DNA of 64,000 bases, from positions 8,494,001-8,558,000 of the forward strand of contig NZ_CP046172.1 in NCBI RefSeq assembly GCF_011801145.1, read 5' to 3'. Made by a program: the position numbers and the translations under genes. Each line of letters opens with the position of its first letter. The first letter of the stretch is position 1. A model generated the notes under the pieces. That model ran no database searches and was not told the origin of the DNA. It saw only the letters and a program-made list of their open reading frames with translations. The stretch comes from Nocardia arthritidis. GTDB taxonomy: Bacteria > Actinomycetota > Actinomycetes > Mycobacteriales > Mycobacteriaceae. Positions 55,156 through 63,941 of the stretch are shown here, one piece after another.

Positions 55156-55772
55156 CGCCCCAGTCTATGGGCCTCGTCGGCATCGGTGAGCACGGGGTTC
55201 ACCGGCGTGGCGGGGCGGACCTGCGCCAACAGCGCGGTCAGCTGCGTTTCCACGGCGTCGAGCGGTTCGGTGGACTTCAGCGCACGCGCCTGCACGATCG
55301 CGCCCTCCAGCGCACTGATCGCGAAACTCGCGTACGAGCGGGCCTGCGCGGCCGGAATTCCCTGGTCCGCCAGCGCTTTCGCAATCCGGCCGGTCCATTC
55401 GGTGAAGGCGGCGGCAGCGGCCGCCTGCACCTCGGGCTCCGATTCGGCAAGCGCCGCACCGACAATCGGGCAGCCCGCGCCGAAGGCGCTGCGCTCCAGA
55501 TTCTTTCGCCACCAGCCGGTGAGCGCGGCGGGCCACTGCCGCGGCGCGCCCGCGGCGGTGATCCGGTCGAGCAGCGCGCTCATCCGCGCGCCCGCGACCT
55601 CGGTGGCGGCCACCATCAGCTCGCCCTTGCCGGACGGGAAGTGCTGATACAGCGAGTTGCGCGAGGCGTTGCCGCGCTCGAGCAGCGCGGCGAGGCCCGC
55701 GCCGTGCACGCCCTGTTCGCGCACCAGCTCGATGGCGCTCTCGATCAGCCTGGTGCGGGGACCGGCGTTCAT
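55152..55772 (-). CDS. TetR-family regulator (AcrR/YxaF-type) coupled to glyA
   Basis: 206 residues from ATG 55772 behind [31 protein letters not shown], then [22 protein letters not shown]. The C-terminal domain contains [20 protein letters not shown], as in YxaF/LmrA-like regulators. It is divergent from a thioesterase with two operators in the gap, and its stop overlaps the glyA start, so glyA lies in its transcription unit. Confidence 0.9.
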   Translation of the reverse strand: MNAGPRTRLIESAIELVREQGVHGAGLAALLERGNASRNSLYQHFPSGKGELMVAATEVAGARMSALLDRITAAGAPRQWPAALTGWWRKNLERSAFGAGCPIVGAALAESEPEVQAAAAAAFTEWTGRIAKALADQGIPAAQARSYASFAISALEGAIVQARALKSTEPLDAVETQLTALLAQVRPATPVNPVLTDADEAHRLGR

Positions 55773-55801
55773 TTCCGATCTTCTCCTCACAGACGGTTGC
55801 G

Positions 55802-55817
55802 TGGACCGATCGGTCCA
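55802..55817. promoter_or_regulatory. TetR operator 1 (perfect palindrome)
   Basis: TGGACCGATCGGTCCA, 16-bp perfect dyad of the GACCGATCGGTC type known for AcrR/YxaF-like repressors. It lies 29 bp upstream of the tetR start. Confidence 0.8.
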
Positions 55818-55837
55818 TGTTGCAATCATGACAGATA

Positions 55838-55853
55838 TGGACCGATCGGTTCA
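55838..55853. promoter_or_regulatory. TetR operator 2 (one mismatch)
   Basis: TGGACCGATCGGTTCA, identical to operator 1 except one base. Centre-to-centre distance is 36 bp; it lies 17 bp before the thioesterase start. The twin sites suggest two bound dimers controlling both directions. Confidence 0.78.
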
Positions 55854-55870
55854 TCGAAAGGACGGAATTC

Positions 55871-56326
55871 ATGGCCACGCCCGAGCTCGACCTCAGCAAG
55901 CTGACCGGCCTCGAACTGCTCCGGCTCGGCATGACCACGCAGGACCGCCCGCGGTTCATCGGCGACCTCCTCGGCATGGAGGTCGAATCCCTCGAGTACG
56001 GCGAGGTCGTCTTCGCGCTGCACACCCGCCCGGAATTCGCCAACCCGCTCGGCACGACGCACGGCGGCATCTGCGCCACCCTGCTCGATTCGGTGATGGG
56101 CTGCGCGGTGCACACCACCCTCGACGCGGGCGTCGGCTACACGACGCTCGAGCTGAAGGTCAACTACATCCGCGCCGTGCCCACCGACGGGCAGCGCCTC
56201 ACCGCCACCGGCTCCACCATCCACGTCGGCCGCACCACCGCCACCGCCGAGGGCCGCGTTGTCGACGCAGGCGGCCGTCTGGTCGCACACGGCACCACCA
56301 CCTGCGTCATCCTCGGAAACCGTTGA
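55871..56326 (+). CDS. PaaI-type hotdog thioesterase
   Basis: 151 residues. The hotdog helix carries FANPLGTTHGGICATLLDSV (HGG and Asp of the active site), then YTTLELKVNYIRAVPTDGQR and a closing strand VAHGTTTCVI. It hydrolyses acyl- or phenylacetyl-CoA-type thioesters. Operator 2 lies directly before it; controlled by the divergent TetR. Confidence 0.92.
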   Translation: MATPELDLSKLTGLELLRLGMTTQDRPRFIGDLLGMEVESLEYGEVVFALHTRPEFANPLGTTHGGICATLLDSVMGCAVHTTLDAGVGYTTLELKVNYIRAVPTDGQRLTATGSTIHVGRTTATAEGRVVDAGGRLVAHGTTTCVILGNR

Positions 56327-56448
56327 ACCCCAAGGACCCCCGAATCCCGCTGACATCGATCTTTGGGGGCGTGACGAATGTAACGAAACGGCGGCCTGCA
56401 ACCGGTTTCATCGATGTCATTGTCCGAGTTGACATCAGAGGAGACACC

Positions 56449-56556
56449 ATGTTCCTGGTTTCGTTGCCCACCAACCCCATCGAGGCGCTGCTGCGACAGC
56501 TATCGCAGATCGCTTGTTCCATTTCCTCCGGGCACAGCTGCCCGGTCATCCTGTAG
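56449..56556 (+). CDS. 35-residue stand-alone small ORF
   Basis: ATG 56449 follows AGAGGAGA with ideal spacing. The peptide starts FLVSLPTNPIEALLRQLSQI, then a Ser-rich end with two Cys, ACSISSGHSCPVIL. It has a TTGACA-like sequence about 20 bp upstream (56429-56434) and hairpins right after the stop (56556-56601), giving it the appearance of a complete transcription unit. Not recognised. It could be a small regulator, a modified-peptide precursor (no processing enzymes nearby) or a membrane-associated amphipathic helix. Confidence 0.5.
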   Translation: MFLVSLPTNPIEALLRQLSQIACSISSGHSCPVIL

Positions 56557-56601
56557 CGCGGGCGTTTCCGCGCCCGGCCTGGGAAAACCCCTGGGCCGGG
56601 C
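56556..56601 (+). terminator. tandem hairpins after the 35-residue ORF
   Basis: GCGCGG/CCGCGC (56556-56573) and GCCCGGCC (56572-56579) with GGCCGGGC (56594-56601), the latter containing GGG/CCC around an AAAA loop. They overlap by two bases and lie between the small ORF and the convergent DUF885 gene. Confidence 0.6.
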
Positions 56602-56618
56602 CGGAATTCGCCGCCGCC

Positions 56619-57815
56619 TCACATCGCGCGGATCGCGCCGGGTGTCAGCGGCTCATCGAGCAGCCTGCGGAACCGTTCGGCGCGGTCGTCGGCGTCGGCC
56701 GCCCGATCGAGCCAGCCGCCGAGCAGCCGGTAGCCCTCGACGTAGGTGCTGATGTATGCCCGCCACAGCGGCGAGGACAGGAAGCGCAGCGACTGCCTGG
56801 CCCGCTCCGGTGTCACCAGACCCCAGCGCTGCAGGAATTCGGCCACCTCGTCGGCCGTTTTGCCGCGGTCGTGCAGCAGCAGCGCGGCATCCTGGCGCAC
56901 GCTCAGCAGATTCGCCGAGGCGTTCGAAAGCCGTTGCGCCCGTTCACCGTCGAAGCGCAGCCCGAGGTCGGCGTAAATCTCCTGCGCCCACTCGCCCCAC
57001 CCGAGGCCGACGATCGAGCGCAGCGCGAGATCCGCCAACCCCTCCGCCATCAGGCACTGCGGCGTATTCACCAGGAAAAGCGTCTGCTCGGCCTGCCCGG
57101 CGGCGACCAACCCGGCCTCCTTGCGGCAGTGCTCGGTGTGGTGGCCCGGGTACGACTCGTGCGCGATCAGCAGCGGCAGATGGGCCATGTGCTGCTTGAG
57201 ATCCGAGTTGATGGCCACTCGGGAGTGATAGTTGCCCAGGTAGTAGTTGAAGCCGGACCACGGCTTGTCGCCGACGACCTCATAGCTGACGTGCTCGTGA
57301 TCGGGCAGCGGATACCTGTCCCTGACCAGTTCGCGCAGCGCGCCGGAGAACGCCTCGACGCAGGCCGTCAGCCGCTCCGGCGGAATCTCGTCCGCCCTGC
57401 GATGCGCGGCCACCCGCTCGGCCAGCGGGCCCGCACCGGCCAGCACCTCGTCCATCTGCCGATGCGCCTCGCGGTAGTCGTCGACATCGCCTGGCGCGAT
57501 CTCGACATCGAAATAGGCGCGCACCTCGTCGACGAATCCGATCTCGTCCCCGGCGAATTTGCGCGCCGAACACTCCAGCGCACCCAGGTGCACGTCCAGG
57601 AATTCGGTGCGCTCGGCGGTCAGGCCCGCGTCGGGCAGCGCGGTCCGCAGTTCGGCGGCGCGCTTGGCCAGATCCCTCGGCTCGGGCGCCGGCGCGTTCG
57701 CCACCGCTCTGCGCAGTTCGGGATCGCCGGTGTACGCGTCGACGAAACCTTCCTCCAACCGGTCGAAAGCCAATCCGAGCCGCAGGTACTCGGTGACGAG
57801 CGGGTGCGCATCCAT
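56619..57815 (-). CDS. DUF885 metallopeptidase-like protein
   Basis: 398 residues from ATG 57815 (the frame is open further, without a ribosome site). The zinc-type motif LLIAHESYPGHHTEHCRKEA (HExxPGHH) and the later LMAEGLADLALRSIVGLGWG (Glu) define the family, considered distant M-type peptidases. No signal peptide. It stands alone between the small ORF and coaA. Confidence 0.85.
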   Translation of the reverse strand: MDAHPLVTEYLRLGLAFDRLEEGFVDAYTGDPELRRAVANAPAPEPRDLAKRAAELRTALPDAGLTAERTEFLDVHLGALECSARKFAGDEIGFVDEVRAYFDVEIAPGDVDDYREAHRQMDEVLAGAGPLAERVAAHRRADEIPPERLTACVEAFSGALRELVRDRYPLPDHEHVSYEVVGDKPWSGFNYYLGNYHSRVAINSDLKQHMAHLPLLIAHESYPGHHTEHCRKEAGLVAAGQAEQTLFLVNTPQCLMAEGLADLALRSIVGLGWGEWAQEIYADLGLRFDGERAQRLSNASANLLSVRQDAALLLHDRGKTADEVAEFLQRWGLVTPERARQSLRFLSSPLWRAYISTYVEGYRLLGGWLDRAADADDRAERFRRLLDEPLTPGAIRAM

Positions 57816-58045
57816 TGCGCCGACATTAGCGGGTTGTGGCCGCACGTGACCTGACCGTCCAGTCAGCATCCCATCGGTTACCACCCGGTATCGGCACCCC
57901 GCGTTTCACACGATCATGGGGCAGAGCAGAATTCAGCTATGCGGCCTCAGTTGGACCGAATCGCGCACCCGGCACGCGGACTATGTTCGTGTTTGATTTC
58001 GGGGAGTGTCGGGTAAGTGGCACGGATGAGCAGCGAGGCGGTGGC

Positions 58046-58969
58046 ATGAGCGAGCCGAGCCCCTATGTCGAATTCGATCGTAAAAAGTGGCGAACACTCC
58101 GCAAGTCGACTCCGCTGGTGCTCACCGAGGAAGAACTGATCGGGCTGCGCGGTCTGGGCGAACAGATAGATCTCGAAGAAGTGGCCGAGGTCTATCTTCC
58201 GCTGGCCAGGTTGATCCACCTCCAGGTGGCCGCGCGACAACGGCTTTTCGCGGCCACCGCGACCTTCCTCGGTGAACAGCATCCGGATCGTCAGGTGCCG
58301 TTCGTGATCGGGGTCGCGGGCAGTGTCGCGGTCGGAAAATCCACCACCGCGCGTGTACTGCAGGCGTTGTTGGCGCGTTGGGACCACCATCCGCGTGTGG
58401 ATTTGGTCACAACCGACGGATTCCTGTATCCCACCGCGGAGCTGACCCGGCGCGGCATCATGCAGCGCAAGGGTTTTCCGGAAAGTTACGACCGGCGCAA
58501 GTTGCTGCGTTTCGTCACCGAGGTGAAATCCGGTGCACCGGAAGTATGCGCGCCGGTGTATTCCCATATCTCCTACGACATCGTGCCGGACAAGCAGCAC
58601 TGTGTGCGCCAGCCCGACATTCTCATCGTCGAGGGTCTGAATGTGCTGCAGACCGGGCCGCGGCTGATGGTCTCGGATCTGTTCGACTTCTCCATCTACG
58701 TCGACGCGCGCATCGAGGATATCGAAAACTGGTATGTGCAAAGGTTTCTGGCGCTGCGCGCCACGGCCTTCGCCGACCCGGCGGCGCACTTCCACGACTA
58801 CTCGCTGTTCACCGATGACCAGGCGACGGCGGAGGCCCGCAAGATCTGGAACAACATCAACCGCCCCAACCTGGTCGAGAACATCCTGCCGACCCGGCCG
58901 CGCGCCACCCTGGTGCTGCGCAAGGACGCCGACCACAGCATCAACCGGATTCGGCTGCGCAAGCTCTGA
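58046..58969 (+). CDS. coaA: type I pantothenate kinase
   Basis: 307 residues from ATG 58046 (GAGG upstream; the open frame to 57836 is not needed). Walker [21 protein letters not shown] near residue 95, [35 protein letters not shown] and [10 protein letters not shown] are the CoaA hallmarks. It phosphorylates pantothenate, the first step to CoA, and is feedback-inhibited by CoA. Equivalent to Rv1092c. Confidence 0.96.
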   Translation: MSEPSPYVEFDRKKWRTLRKSTPLVLTEEELIGLRGLGEQIDLEEVAEVYLPLARLIHLQVAARQRLFAATATFLGEQHPDRQVPFVIGVAGSVAVGKSTTARVLQALLARWDHHPRVDLVTTDGFLYPTAELTRRGIMQRKGFPESYDRRKLLRFVTEVKSGAPEVCAPVYSHISYDIVPDKQHCVRQPDILIVEGLNVLQTGPRLMVSDLFDFSIYVDARIEDIENWYVQRFLALRATAFADPAAHFHDYSLFTDDQATAEARKIWNNINRPNLVENILPTRPRATLVLRKDADHSINRIRLRKL

Positions 58970-58983
58970 TTTCGCCGGCGCGG

Positions 58984-59553
58984 CTACAACTTCCACGCCG
59001 CGTCCAGTCGGGCCGCGACATCGATATCGCGGGCGGCGGCAATATGCGGCTTGCGGATTTCTCTGGCGATGTAGCGCGCGATGAATCGCCGGATTTCCTG
59101 GTCGACGCTGGCGACGATGCGCAGCAGTTGACCGCGAATGGTATCGGTGGCCACATTGATCCGGACGTCACCCGGCCGCGGTTCGGCGATATCGATGACT
59201 ACCCGCAGCGGTTCCGCGGTGCGGGCGGTGAGCCGCAAATGAATGGTGCCGTCCACCTGGAAACGATGACGATCTATGGCCAAATCTATGAGCATGTTCA
59301 CATCGAGCGGGATGAACAGGTCGAAGGAAATCAACTCGTCGATGTGGCGGCGCACGCTCGGCTGTCCGAGTCGCACCTCGGCACTGGCCTTGGCGAGCCG
59401 GGCGGGCCCGACGCCGATGGGTCCGAAATCGAATGCGGTGCCGGTCAATTGGGCGAAGGCGCCGAGAATGCGCTCCTCCGATGCCGCGTATTCCAGGAAA
59501 CACCTGCCGAATTCCTCGTAGCTGAGGTAGTTCGGCGCCGAGTTCTCCTCCAC
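58984..59553 (-). CDS. conserved protein of unknown function downstream of the Z-prenyl synthase
   Basis: 189 residues from GTG 59553, 29 bp after the uppS-like stop; upstream in-frame sequence lies inside that gene. An N-terminal helical part (YLSYEEFGRCFLEYAASEER; FGPIGVGPARLAKASAEVRL) is followed by beta-rich FIPLDVNMLIDLAIDRHRFQ and LRVVIDIAEPRPGDVRINVA, and a basic helical end. The middle looks like a small lipid-binding or membrane-proximal beta domain. Not recognised; the operon suggests a link to prenyl lipids. Confidence 0.68.
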   Translation of the reverse strand: MEENSAPNYLSYEEFGRCFLEYAASEERILGAFAQLTGTAFDFGPIGVGPARLAKASAEVRLGQPSVRRHIDELISFDLFIPLDVNMLIDLAIDRHRFQVDGTIHLRLTARTAEPLRVVIDIAEPRPGDVRINVATDTIRGQLLRIVASVDQEIRRFIARYIAREIRKPHIAAARDIDVAARLDAAWKL

Positions 59554-59582
59554 CAACCGGACGGTACGCGATGTTCTACGGT

Positions 59583-60365
59583 TCAGAGCCCGAATCGGCG
59601 ATGCCGGGCCGCGTAGTCGCGTAGCGCGCGCAGGAAATCCACCCGGCGGAATTCGGGCCAATATGCCTCGGTGAACCATATTTCCGAGTATGCGCTCTGC
59701 CAGAGCAGAAAGCCCGAAAGTCGCTGCTCGCCGGAGGTTCTGATGACCAAATCGGGATCCGGCTGACCCGAGGTGTACAAATGCTGGCCGATCGCGTTGA
59801 CGGTGACCGACTGCACCAGATCCTCGCCGGTCTCACCCGCGGCAATCTCCTGGCGCAGCAGCGACCGCACCGCGTCGGCGATCTCCTGACGGCCGCCGTA
59901 GCCGACCGCGATATTGACGTGCACGCCGTTCTCCCGGCCCTCGGTGCGCTCGGCCGCGGTGCGCATGCGCTTGGCGATGAGCTCGGGAAATCCGTCCAGC
60001 GATCCGACGATGCGGACGCTCCAATTCTGTTCCGGCGCGGACAGTTCCTCGACCACGTCGGTGATGACCTCGAAAACCGTCTCCAGCTCGTCCGGATCGC
60101 GCTCCAGGTTCTCGGTCGAGAGCAGATAGACGGTGACCAGCTCGATGCCCTCGGCCTCGCACCAGCTGACCAGCTCGGCGACCTTCAGCGCGCCGACCCG
60201 GTGGCCGTGACTGATATCGGTGAAGCCGTTTTCCCGCGCCCAGCGCCGGTTGCCGTCACAGATCACCGCGACGTGCCGGGGATGTTGTTTGCCCGCCAAC
60301 TGCTTGGACAGCCGGGCCTCGTAGAGGCGGTATGGCAGCAAACGAACCGGGTTGGGAAGCTCCAC
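59583..60365 (-). CDS. short-chain (2Z)-isoprenyl diphosphate synthase (Rv1086-like)
   Basis: 260 residues from GTG 60365, which aligns with the N-terminus of Rv1086; TTG 60374 is possible. Motifs: RHVAVICDGNRRWARENG (catalytic Asp), GHRVGALKVAELVSWC, YLLSTENLERDPDEL, and the end PDLVIRTSGEQRLSGFLLWQ with YSEIWFTEAYWPEF. In mycobacteria Rv1086 makes Z,E-farnesyl diphosphate, the primer for decaprenyl phosphate of the cell wall. Divergent from hemolysin III as in M. tuberculosis. Confidence 0.95.
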   Translation of the reverse strand: MELPNPVRLLPYRLYEARLSKQLAGKQHPRHVAVICDGNRRWARENGFTDISHGHRVGALKVAELVSWCEAEGIELVTVYLLSTENLERDPDELETVFEVITDVVEELSAPEQNWSVRIVGSLDGFPELIAKRMRTAAERTEGRENGVHVNIAVGYGGRQEIADAVRSLLRQEIAAGETGEDLVQSVTVNAIGQHLYTSGQPDPDLVIRTSGEQRLSGFLLWQSAYSEIWFTEAYWPEFRRVDFLRALRDYAARHRRFGL

Positions 60366-60438
60366 GGCGACCAACCCTACGCCCCGAGAGCCGGATACCG
60401 GCAGCGACCGGGATTCACCGGTACAGTGATCAGGAGTA

Positions 60439-60458
60439 AACCTACGGTACCGTAGGTT
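60439..60458. promoter_or_regulatory. 20-bp perfect palindrome upstream of hemolysin III
   Basis: AACCTACGGTACCGTAGGTT, a perfect dyad 28 bp before the hemolysin III start and 73 bp before the divergent prenyl synthase. TetR-type size and symmetry. No regulator gene is adjacent, so the protein that binds it is encoded elsewhere. Confidence 0.72.
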
Positions 60459-60486
60459 ACTGCTGGGTTGTCTTGGGAGGTTACTC

Positions 60487-61191
60487 GTGCCCGAATCGGT
60501 CGGCGCCGCGGACGCGGCCCTCTTCGGTCATCCGGCCGAAGCGCTGGTCGCGGCGGTGAAGCCGCGCATGCGCGGGTGGATACACACCTGGGCCGTCGGC
60601 ATCGCCGCGATCGCGGTGATCGTTCTGATCGCCACCGCGAGCACCATATCCAAGACGGCGGGCTGGTCCACCCTCCTCTACGGTCTCACGGTGTGCGCGC
60701 TGTTCGGTATCAGCGCCGTCTACCACCGGGTGACCTGGCGGACCGTCGCGGCGCGGGTCCGCATGAAACGGGCCGATCATTCAATGATTTTCGTATTCAT
60801 CGCGGGCAGTTACACGCCATTCGCGCTGCTCGGGCTGCCGGGGCGCACGGGACAGACGCTCTTGGCGGTGGTTTGGGCCGGCGCGCTGGCCGGCGTCGCG
60901 CTGAAGCTGCTCTGGCCGAGCGCACCGCGCTGGGTAGGGGTTCCGCTGTACCTGTTGCTCGGCTGGGCCATCGTGCCGGTGGCCGGACAGCTGCTGCACA
61001 ACGTCGGCGTGGTGCCGCTGGTGCTGCTCGTCGTCGGCGGGCTGATGTACAGCGTCGGCGCGATCCTGTACGCCACCAAATGGCCCAACCCGTGGCCCGC
61101 AGTCTTCGGCCACCACGAATTCTTCCACGCCGCAACGGTTGTCGCCGCGCTGTGCCACTACGGTGCGGTCTGGTGGATCGTCCTGCCCTGA
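60487..61191 (+). CDS. hemolysin III / PAQR-family membrane protein (Rv1085c-like)
   Basis: 234 residues from GTG 60487 (GGGAGG upstream). Seven hydrophobic helices are visible. Family motifs: FGISAVYHRVTW near helix 2, RMKRADHSMIFVFIAGSYTP and the last FGHHEFFHAATVVAALCHYG. The conserved His/Asp residues bind zinc in the PAQR fold. Role in bacteria unclear (hydrolase-like, membrane homeostasis). A 20-bp palindrome precedes it. Confidence 0.93.
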   Translation: MPESVGAADAALFGHPAEALVAAVKPRMRGWIHTWAVGIAAIAVIVLIATASTISKTAGWSTLLYGLTVCALFGISAVYHRVTWRTVAARVRMKRADHSMIFVFIAGSYTPFALLGLPGRTGQTLLAVVWAGALAGVALKLLWPSAPRWVGVPLYLLLGWAIVPVAGQLLHNVGVVPLVLLVVGGLMYSVGAILYATKWPNPWPAVFGHHEFFHAATVVAALCHYGAVWWIVLP

Positions 61192-61284
61192 ACTCGGGCC
61201 GACCGGTCACCCCACTTCGGCGCCCGCGCAATAAAGTCGAGGCGTGCTCCCCTTCGGCGGCCGACCGGCACGAACCGTAACCGG

Positions 61285-62862
61285 ATGTCGTTCGTGATCG
61301 AGTGGACGAACATCCGGATCACCCGGCTCATCATCTGGGCGCTGCGCGCGCGGATCGGGCTGGCCGCGGTGGTGATCACCGCGAACGTCGGCGGCCTCGG
61401 GGTGATCGTCATCCAGCTGTGGCTCAACGGGTTCCTCGGCAGGCTCGGGCCGGACTGGTTGCGCGCCATGACCTTCGTCGGCATCTACCCGGTGATCGGC
61501 TTCCTCGTCGGCGTCTGGTTGGCCGTGCGCGACCGCACTATCTATTTCAGTTGGATGGACGCGGGCCGCAAACCCGACCCGGAGGAAGCTCGCCGCCTGC
61601 TGCGGTTGCCGCTCGCGATCACCATCAGGGCGCTCGCGCTCTGGTTGCCCGGCGTGATCGTCGCCGCCGCGATCTTCGCGCATCTGAGCACCGACAACGA
61701 TCCGGCGGTCACCACCGCGCTGTTCACCCTCGGCGGGCTGGAATCGGCGGCGCTCACCTTCCTGATCGTCGACCGGCTGATCCGCCCGACCATCCCGGTG
61801 GTGGCCGGGGTGCTCGGCGCGACCATGCACTGGAGTTCGTCGGTGCTGGCGCGGGTGGTCGTCACCTGGGCGGTGTCGGGGGCGATGCCCTTGCTCATGT
61901 TGATCGTGGTGCTCGCGGATCCTGCGGCCCACGCGTCCGACCGGATCCGGGCCGCGATCTACCTGGCCGTCGTCGGCATCGCGGTCGGCGCGCTCGCCAC
62001 CGCGTTCCTGGCCCGCGCGGTGGCAGCGCCGATGCGCACGCTGCGCCGGGCGCTGGACCGGATCACCAAGGGCGAGTTGGATGTTCGGGTGCCGGTCGGC
62101 AGCGCGAGCGAGGTCGGGCGGCTGGAGAATTCGGTCAACGAGCTCGCCGCGAACCTGCGCGAGCGGGAGCGGATGCGCGATGTGTTCGGCCGCCACGTCG
62201 GGGCCGAGGTGGCCGAGCGGGCGCTCGCGGGTGGGCTGGACCTGACCGGTGACGTCCGGGTGGTTTCAGCGCTGTTCGTCGACGTCACCGGATCGGTCGC
62301 GCTCTCGACCGGGCTGCCGCCACAGGAGTTCGTCGCCAAACTCAACCGCCTGCTCGCGATCGTCGTCGCGGCGACCGAGGAGAACAACGGGCTGGTCAAC
62401 AAGTTCGAGGGCGATGCGGCGCTGTGTATTTTCGGCGCGCCGATCGCTTTGCGGGACAACGCGACTCCCGCACTGCGGGCCGCCCGCCGGATCCGCGACG
62501 AGGTGGTGGCCACCGGAGAACTCGATATCGGGATCGGGGTGGCCCGCGGGCGGGTTTTCGCCGGTGACGTCGGCAGCGACACCCGGCTGGAGTACACGGT
62601 GATCGGCGACGCGGTGAACGAGGCGGCCCGGCTCACCGCCGAGGCCAAGGAGGTGCCGCGGCGAATCCTGGTGAGCCAGGCGGTAATCGATGCGGCCGCG
62701 CCGCACGAACGGGTGAAATGGGAGCTGTACCGGACGATTCCGCTGCGCGGTATGCCGGTGCCGACGCAATGCTGGACCGATGTGGACGGAGCTGCCCGGG
62801 CGGCGATCGATCCGGTCGAAATCCATACCACGACAGCGCAATCGCCCGACTCGCCGCGCTGA
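61285..62862 (+). CDS. membrane class III adenylate cyclase with HAMP domain
   Basis: 525 residues. About six TM helices (residues 10-240), a HAMP linker (LARAVAAPMRTLRRALDRIT, then ELAANLRERERMRDVFGRHV) and a cyclase domain. Catalytic features: SALFVDVTGSVALSTGLPPQ (metal Asp), NKFEGDAALCIFGAP (Lys and second Asp), and YTVIGDAVNEAARL (Asn/Arg). Organisation is that of the Rv1318c-Rv1320c group. It makes cAMP in response to a membrane or cytosolic cue. Confidence 0.93.
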   Translation: MSFVIEWTNIRITRLIIWALRARIGLAAVVITANVGGLGVIVIQLWLNGFLGRLGPDWLRAMTFVGIYPVIGFLVGVWLAVRDRTIYFSWMDAGRKPDPEEARRLLRLPLAITIRALALWLPGVIVAAAIFAHLSTDNDPAVTTALFTLGGLESAALTFLIVDRLIRPTIPVVAGVLGATMHWSSSVLARVVVTWAVSGAMPLLMLIVVLADPAAHASDRIRAAIYLAVVGIAVGALATAFLARAVAAPMRTLRRALDRITKGELDVRVPVGSASEVGRLENSVNELAANLRERERMRDVFGRHVGAEVAERALAGGLDLTGDVRVVSALFVDVTGSVALSTGLPPQEFVAKLNRLLAIVVAATEENNGLVNKFEGDAALCIFGAPIALRDNATPALRAARRIRDEVVATGELDIGIGVARGRVFAGDVGSDTRLEYTVIGDAVNEAARLTAEAKEVPRRILVSQAVIDAAAPHERVKWELYRTIPLRGMPVPTQCWTDVDGAARAAIDPVEIHTTTAQSPDSPR

Positions 62863-62902
62863 CACCGTCGCGCTCACGCCGATGGTGCCATCGGGGAACC
62901 GA

Positions 62903-63427
62903 TTACGGCAGCCAGCCAGACAGGGTGATCACATCGGCCGCGATCTCGGCGACCGTGCGGCCGTCGGTCACGACCCGATGCGCCCGTTCCGGCGCGGCCG
63001 TATCCAACCGGCGGGCCATCGCCGCGCCGCGCTCGACATGTTCCTCGAATGCGGTGCCGATTTCGCGCTGCGCCAATCGTTTTCGAGCGGTTTCGTCGCT
63101 GCAGGTCAGCAGGATCGCGGTGATCTCCGGACGGTCGCCCATCGCGGCCGCCAATTGATCTGTGACATCGGCGAATACGCTCGCGGTGTTCGTGTAGATC
63201 AGTCGCCGGTAGCCGAGCTCCCGGTAGTTGGCCCACATCGCGGCCAGATTCCGTTCCGCCAGACCGTATTTCCCGGGATCCGGATACGCCAGGTCGAGGT
63301 TGTCGCCCTCGATCAGACAGTGCCGAACGCCCGCGGCCGAAAGTTGCACGTGAATTTCGATGCCGACGCTGCTCTTGCCGACACCCGACCGGCCGCCGAT
63401 CAACAATGCCCTACTGGGTTCGGTCAT
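62903..63427 (-). CDS. P-loop nucleotide kinase-like protein
   Basis: 174 residues from ATG 63427. Walker A ALLIGGRSGVGKSSVGIEIH near residue 15, LIEGDNLDLAYPDPGKYGLA (acceptor-binding Asp), and a lid-like CSDETARKRLAQREIGTAFE. Resembles small-molecule kinases such as gluconate- or adenylylsulfate-kinase-like proteins, without a clear substrate. It is 70 bp downstream of the NUDIX gene on the same strand. Confidence 0.75.
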   Translation of the reverse strand: MTEPSRALLIGGRSGVGKSSVGIEIHVQLSAAGVRHCLIEGDNLDLAYPDPGKYGLAERNLAAMWANYRELGYRRLIYTNTASVFADVTDQLAAAMGDRPEITAILLTCSDETARKRLAQREIGTAFEEHVERGAAMARRLDTAAPERAHRVVTDGRTVAEIAADVITLSGWLP

Positions 63428-63497
63428 CGCACCACTGTGCCGCACCCGCCGCAGCGCGGGCCATCGAATATTCGCCCGGGGCGGGCTGTCGAGTATT

Positions 63498-63932
63498 TCA
63501 ACTCCAACCCGCGAGCCCGAAATGTGTACCGCTGCGGTACAGGCCGATACCGGCGACGGTGTACGGCTCGGTGTCGGCGGGCAGGTCGTCGAGCGGGAAC
63601 CAGCCGAGCTCCGAACACTTCTCGGGCTCCCGGTTGTACGGCTCGCCGGGCCAACTCTCGGCGTGGAAGACGAATCCGACCCGCCCCCGCCCGCTCGGCG
63701 AGCGATAGTGCAACGCCGTCACCATGCGAACAGCATTGCGGGACAAGACGATTCCGATCTCTTCGGCCGCCTCGCGCAGAACCGCGGCGACCACATCCTC
63801 ACCGTCCTCCAGCTTCCCCGACGGCATATTCCACATGCCGTCGGCATAGCCGGTGTTCCTGCGCCGCGCCAGCAGCGCCAGATCGGCGCGGGTGAGCAGA
63901 AGGAATACGTCTACCGGGCTCGTATATGGCAC
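63498..63932 (-). CDS. NUDIX hydrolase
   Basis: 144 residues. A complete Nudix box, GKLEDGEDVVAAVLREAAEE followed by IGI, binds divalent metal. N-terminal PVDVFLLLTRADLALLARRR and the sequence GYADGMWNMPSGK suggest an NTP-type hydrolase. Its start is 9 bp after the stop of a gene entering from the right edge. Confidence 0.9.
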   Translation of the reverse strand: MPYTSPVDVFLLLTRADLALLARRRNTGYADGMWNMPSGKLEDGEDVVAAVLREAAEEIGIVLSRNAVRMVTALHYRSPSGRGRVGFVFHAESWPGEPYNREPEKCSELGWFPLDDLPADTEPYTVAGIGLYRSGTHFGLAGWS

Positions 63933-63941
63933 GCCGAGACC

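Noticed and set aside
56449-56556. 35-residue ORF as a class III lanthipeptide precursor
   Set aside because: The Ser/Cys-rich end is suggestive, but no LanKC-like synthetase, protease or exporter is nearby.
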